Shown here: piece after piece, positions 61,493 to 64,000 of the stretch
How positions within the stretch are numbered: the stretch's first letter is position 1
How the letters are laid out: each line of letters starts with the position of its first letter
DNA from: Betaproteobacteria bacterium
GTDB taxonomy: Bacteria; Pseudomonadota; Gammaproteobacteria; Burkholderiales; SG8-39
Reading direction: 5' to 3'
NCBI GenBank assembly: GCA_016195915.1
Contig: JACPYS010000004.1
Coordinates: 1 to 64,000 of the forward strand
DNA: 64,000 nt
Notes under the pieces: model-generated
Databases searched by the model: none
Seen by the model: only the letters and a program-made list of their open reading frames with translations
What the model was told of the DNA's origin: nothing
Position numbers and translations under genes: made by a program

Positions 61493-64000
61493 CTAACCGC
61501 TGAGCCGGCGCAAGCCCTCGCCGAGGCCGGGCATTTCCTGCACGCCCCCGAGCGTCTGGAACGGTGTGGCTCCGGCGCCGGAGCCGGCCCCCCTTGACAC
61601 GCCGCTGTCAATTGCAAACAGCGGCGAACCTCCAGTATTGGCGTAACCGCCATCGGCATACCCTTCCGCCGCGATGCGCCGCGCATCGGCATCCAGCCAA
61701 CTGTGCAGCGACTCGTTGTAGCGCGCCATCTCGTCGTCAGTCGGCGGGGGCGGCGCGTTGTCCGGTTGCATGACCGAGCTTCGGCGCGCCTCGAACTCCT
61801 CGATCGCTTCGGCGTAGCGGGCCATGAAACTGCTGCTGCGTGCCGGCTGCACCGGCTCACGCAACCGGTTGTCGATCAGTTGAGATACCGAATCGGTGGC
61901 GTTCTGTGATCCGGGAGCGCTGACATTCGAAGAGGCGGCAGCGATCGAATCGGTCGCCGCTGGTCCGTCAGTTCTGCCGCGCCCGCCTCGCAATGCGTTT
62001 GCAGTTTCGTTGCTTCGCGATACGACGGCCAGAAAATCATCCACTGCAGCCGACGCAAGCGTGGCAGCCACCGGAACCGATGCCGTCTCGACCGGAACAG
62101 GCGCCGAGAAAGGCGTTACTGCTTCGGAAGATTCCGAAACCTTCGCAGGGATTGCAGTGTCAATCCGACCCGGAATCTCGACGGATAGTTGAGTCTCGTT
62201 CGCGGCCACATTGGCGGAATCGGCCCCGGTCGAAGCTGCGACGGTTGCTCCCTCGACCTTCAACTCGAGCCGGGCAATCGCGACCTCTCCGGACAAATCC
62301 ACCGCGGCGAATACGAATTGATGTCTCCCGGCGTCCGTCGCACCGGGTGTGCCCGAAAGCGTCCGTGCCTGCGCATCGAAGCGTAGCCATTCCGGGAGCG
62401 CCAGAGTATCGGCATCAAATGCCAGCAATTGCGTGGCATCCACCGGGTCTGGATCGCGCACCGCGCCTTGCGGGAGGCGATACTCGAACGCCTCGCCGAC
62501 GTTGGCGGCCAACTCACCCGCGGGAAGAGAGAACTCGGGCGATCGATTCGACGGCAGCGCCACGGCCAGCGACTCCAGCATCTGCGCATCCCATACGGCG
62601 CCGTTCGCGAACTCGATGCGCTCGATCCGGCCGTTCTGCGTGCCGCCGGCGCGAATTCTCAATCCTCCATCGACTGTCGCGAGCAGACGATCTTCGCCGC
62701 TCGCGTACACCTTCACCTCCGATGGCGCGATACCCGCGCCAAATCGAATGACGTCGGGGCCGCCTCCCGCATCCTGCACGACATCGATGCCGTCGCCCGG
62801 TGAAAACTCGTATCGATCGGCGCCACTGCCGCCAATCAGGAAATCGTTTCCCTTGCCGCCGGCAAACTCGTTGTTCGGTCCCGTCGCAACCAGCGTGTCC
62901 TGGTCCGGTGACCCGTTGATGGTGATGGCCGGCGCGTCCGGTTCCCCGGTCGATTCCGGTGCGTCGAGGCGTGCCTGCAATTCGGCCTGGTCCCACTGCG
63001 TTCCGTCCTCGAACACGAGCCGCACCGGCGCGGACGGATCGCCGATCGGCACATCGCGGAATGCGAAAGTTTCCCCCGTGGGCTCGAGCAGCAGCGCCCA
63101 CTCGTCCTGCGCGACAGTGCGCACCGCCACTGCGCCAGGCGAAACGCCGCTGAGCTCGATCGTCACCGTGCCGTTGGGAAGATCGCGCACGAGCAAATCG
63201 CTTCCCAGGCCCGTGCCCCACGGGATGCGGTAGTTCTGCTTGCCCACGTCATATAGGTCGTCGCCCCTGCCGCCGTCCAGAACGTTGAGTTCGGGAACCG
63301 CGGGCGCCGTCAAATCGGCGGTCGGAAATTCCGGCTGCGGCTGGCCGGTGTTGTCGTCAAAGCCGTCGTCATTGTCGTCGTTGAAAGGCGGTGACCGGCC
63401 CCGCACGATCGAGTTCGCGTCTTCGAGGTCGAAAAGTATGTCGTTACCGGGACCGCCCGACAGCCAGTCGTTGCCGGGGCCGCCGTACAGCTGGTCGTCT
63501 CCCGCGCCGCCGATCACGCGATCGTCGCCGATCTGCCCGGAGAGTTCGTCGTTGCCATCGCCCCCGTCGATGAAATCGTCGTGATCGCCAGGCAGCGCCG
63601 TGTATTGATTCACGTAATCTCCGTCGAACGGCGAGTAGGGATTCGAGAACCCGGAGTCAGATGGAGCGACCGTCGTAGCGATCGACCACACTGCGTCCCT
63701 CCAATCACCCAGGATCACGTCATTGCCGGGTCCCCCAAACAGGGTATCCGCGCCCCCGCCACCACTGATGAGATCGTCTCCGCCGCCGCCGTACACGCTG
63801 TCGTCCCCAGGTCCTGCCATAACGTAATCGTTTCCCTCGCCCGCATCGATTACGTCCGCGGCCGTGGAGCGCAACATCCCTGTTTCGGGATCGTCCACAC
63901 GATAGACATCAATACCGAAAGAATGCCGATCCGGGACGATCGGGACGTGATCGAGAGGTACGTAACCGTCCAGATAAACCGGGTTGATCCCATCCAGAAC
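61493..64000 (-). CDS. RTX-type calcium-binding repeat protein, 5' end beyond the window
   Basis: The frame is open to the right edge, giving 835 residues with no start in the window (the apparent GTG at 63898 is internal). From the edge inward come GDDSVYGGGGDDLISGGGGA with further GGxGxDxUx repeats (about residues 50-160), then a domain with VTIELSGVSPGAVAVRTVAQ, then a second repeat group (AGGKGNDFLIGGSGADRYEF) with FSPGDGIDVVQDAGGGPDVI. A cadherin-like CADG/He_PIG domain follows (SPEFSLPAGELAANVGEAFE to DLSGEVAIARLELKV, about 510-600) and a low-complexity Ser/Ala/Val-rich C-terminus. Such proteins leave by type I secretion and fold on calcium. No type I ABC exporter is in the window. The C-terminus (GLGEGLRRLSG) lacks a classical export tail, which is usual. 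Confidence 0.8.
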   Translation of the reverse strand, partial: VLDGINPVYLDGYVPLDHVPIVPDRHSFGIDVYRVDDPETGMLRSTAADVIDAGEGNDYVMAGPGDDSVYGGGGDDLISGGGGADTLFGGPGNDVILGDWRDAVWSIATTVAPSDSGFSNPYSPFDGDYVNQYTALPGDHDDFIDGGDGNDELSGQIGDDRVIGGAGDDQLYGGPGNDWLSGGPGNDILFDLEDANSIVRGRSPPFNDDNDDGFDDNTGQPQPEFPTADLTAPAVPELNVLDGGRGDDLYDVGKQNYRIPWGTGLGSDLLVRDLPNGTVTIELSGVSPGAVAVRTVAQDEWALLLEPTGETFAFRDVPIGDPSAPVRLVFEDGTQWDQAELQARLDAPESTGEPDAPAITINGSPDQDTLVATGPNNEFAGGKGNDFLIGGSGADRYEFSPGDGIDVVQDAGGGPDVIRFGAGIAPSEVKVYASGEDRLLATVDGGLRIRAGGTQNGRIERIEFANGAVWDAQMLESLAVALPSNRSPEFSLPAGELAANVGEAFEYRLPQGAVRDPDPVDATQLLAFDADTLALPEWLRFDAQARTLSGTPGATDAGRHQFVFAAVDLSGEVAIARLELKVEGATVAASTGADSANVAANETQLSVEIPGRIDTAIPAKVSESSEAVTPFSAPVPVETASVPVAATLASAAVDDFLAVVSRSNETANALRGGRGRTDGPAATDSIAAASSNVSAPGSQNATDSVSQLIDNRLREPVQPARSSSFMARYAEAIEEFEARRSSVMQPDNAPPPPTDDEMARYNESLHSWLDADARRIAAEGYADGGYANTGGSPLFAIDSGVSRGAGSGAGATPFQTLGGVQEMPGLGEGLRRLSG

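Noticed and set aside
63400-63900. Short-period repetition resembling a CRISPR or tandem DNA repeat
   Set aside because: The repetition is explained by the glycine/aspartate nonapeptide coding of the RTX protein; there are no identical repeats with unique spacers.

Overview
The window is high-GC, densely packed chromosomal DNA from a betaproteobacterium (Burkholderiales or a relative). The evidence is a homodimeric pyruvate dehydrogenase operon with a lipoyl-bearing LpdA and a betaproteobacterial proteasome homologue, a glnA-ntrB-ntrC block, argA-yggX, pcm-tolC-waaA-waaC order, a PrlF-YhaV module and a TPP-riboswitch-controlled thiC. No rRNA, tRNA or CRISPR array was recognised.

Region 1 (1-1.6 kb): a small XRE-family (antitoxin-like) gene is cut in two by a ~1.0 kb element on the opposite strand that reads as an ORF-less group II intron. 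An exon-binding-like sequence inside it matches the flank, and removing it restores the host reading frame.

Region 2 (1.6-14.8 kb): a sugar-acid catabolic island around a divergently read FadR-type GntR regulator. Leftward are an SDR and an FAH-family hydrolase. Rightward are a complete family-1 sugar ABC importer with a Tat-exported binding protein, a second SDR, an L-arabinonate-dehydratase-type IlvD/EDD enzyme, a TonB-C-like lipoprotein, TRAP DctQ and DctM without a DctP, and a UxaA-family dehydratase. Together they suggest a non-phosphorylative route for L-arabinose-, L-fucose- or D-arabinose-type sugars or their acids.

Region 3 (14.8-20.0 kb): a DUF4189 protein, a FecCD/FecE pair without a binding protein, DUF4126, rsmE, argA and yggX.

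Region 4 (20.0-22.1 kb): accessory DNA that looks like a small integron cassette cluster without an integrase. It has attC-like sites, two small membrane-protein cassettes (one with an in-frame amber codon), a PIN-toxin/partner cassette, and a chimera of ParD/ParE-like and HEPN-like gene fragments abutting rpiA.

Region 5 (22.1-46.8 kb): aceE-aceF-BPH-lpdA-rpiA; folD, prlC, a DUF4124-glutaredoxin protein and xthA; malate synthase; ntrC-ntrB-DUF4124-glnA with a sigma-54 promoter and NtrC-type site upstream of glnA; rhodanese; prlF-yhaV; uppP; and thiC followed after 12 nt by an unusual 831-residue acyl-CoA dehydrogenase/alpha-beta hydrolase fusion.

Region 6 (46.9-64 kb): a TetR-controlled RND efflux system (tetR, MFP, pump, pcm, tolC), LPS-core genes (waaA, waaC, a WaaE-like transferase, a UDP-glucuronate-epimerase-like SDR, a GT9 transferase), a muramidase, a frameshifted tannase-family esterase, and a large RTX-type protein running off the right edge.
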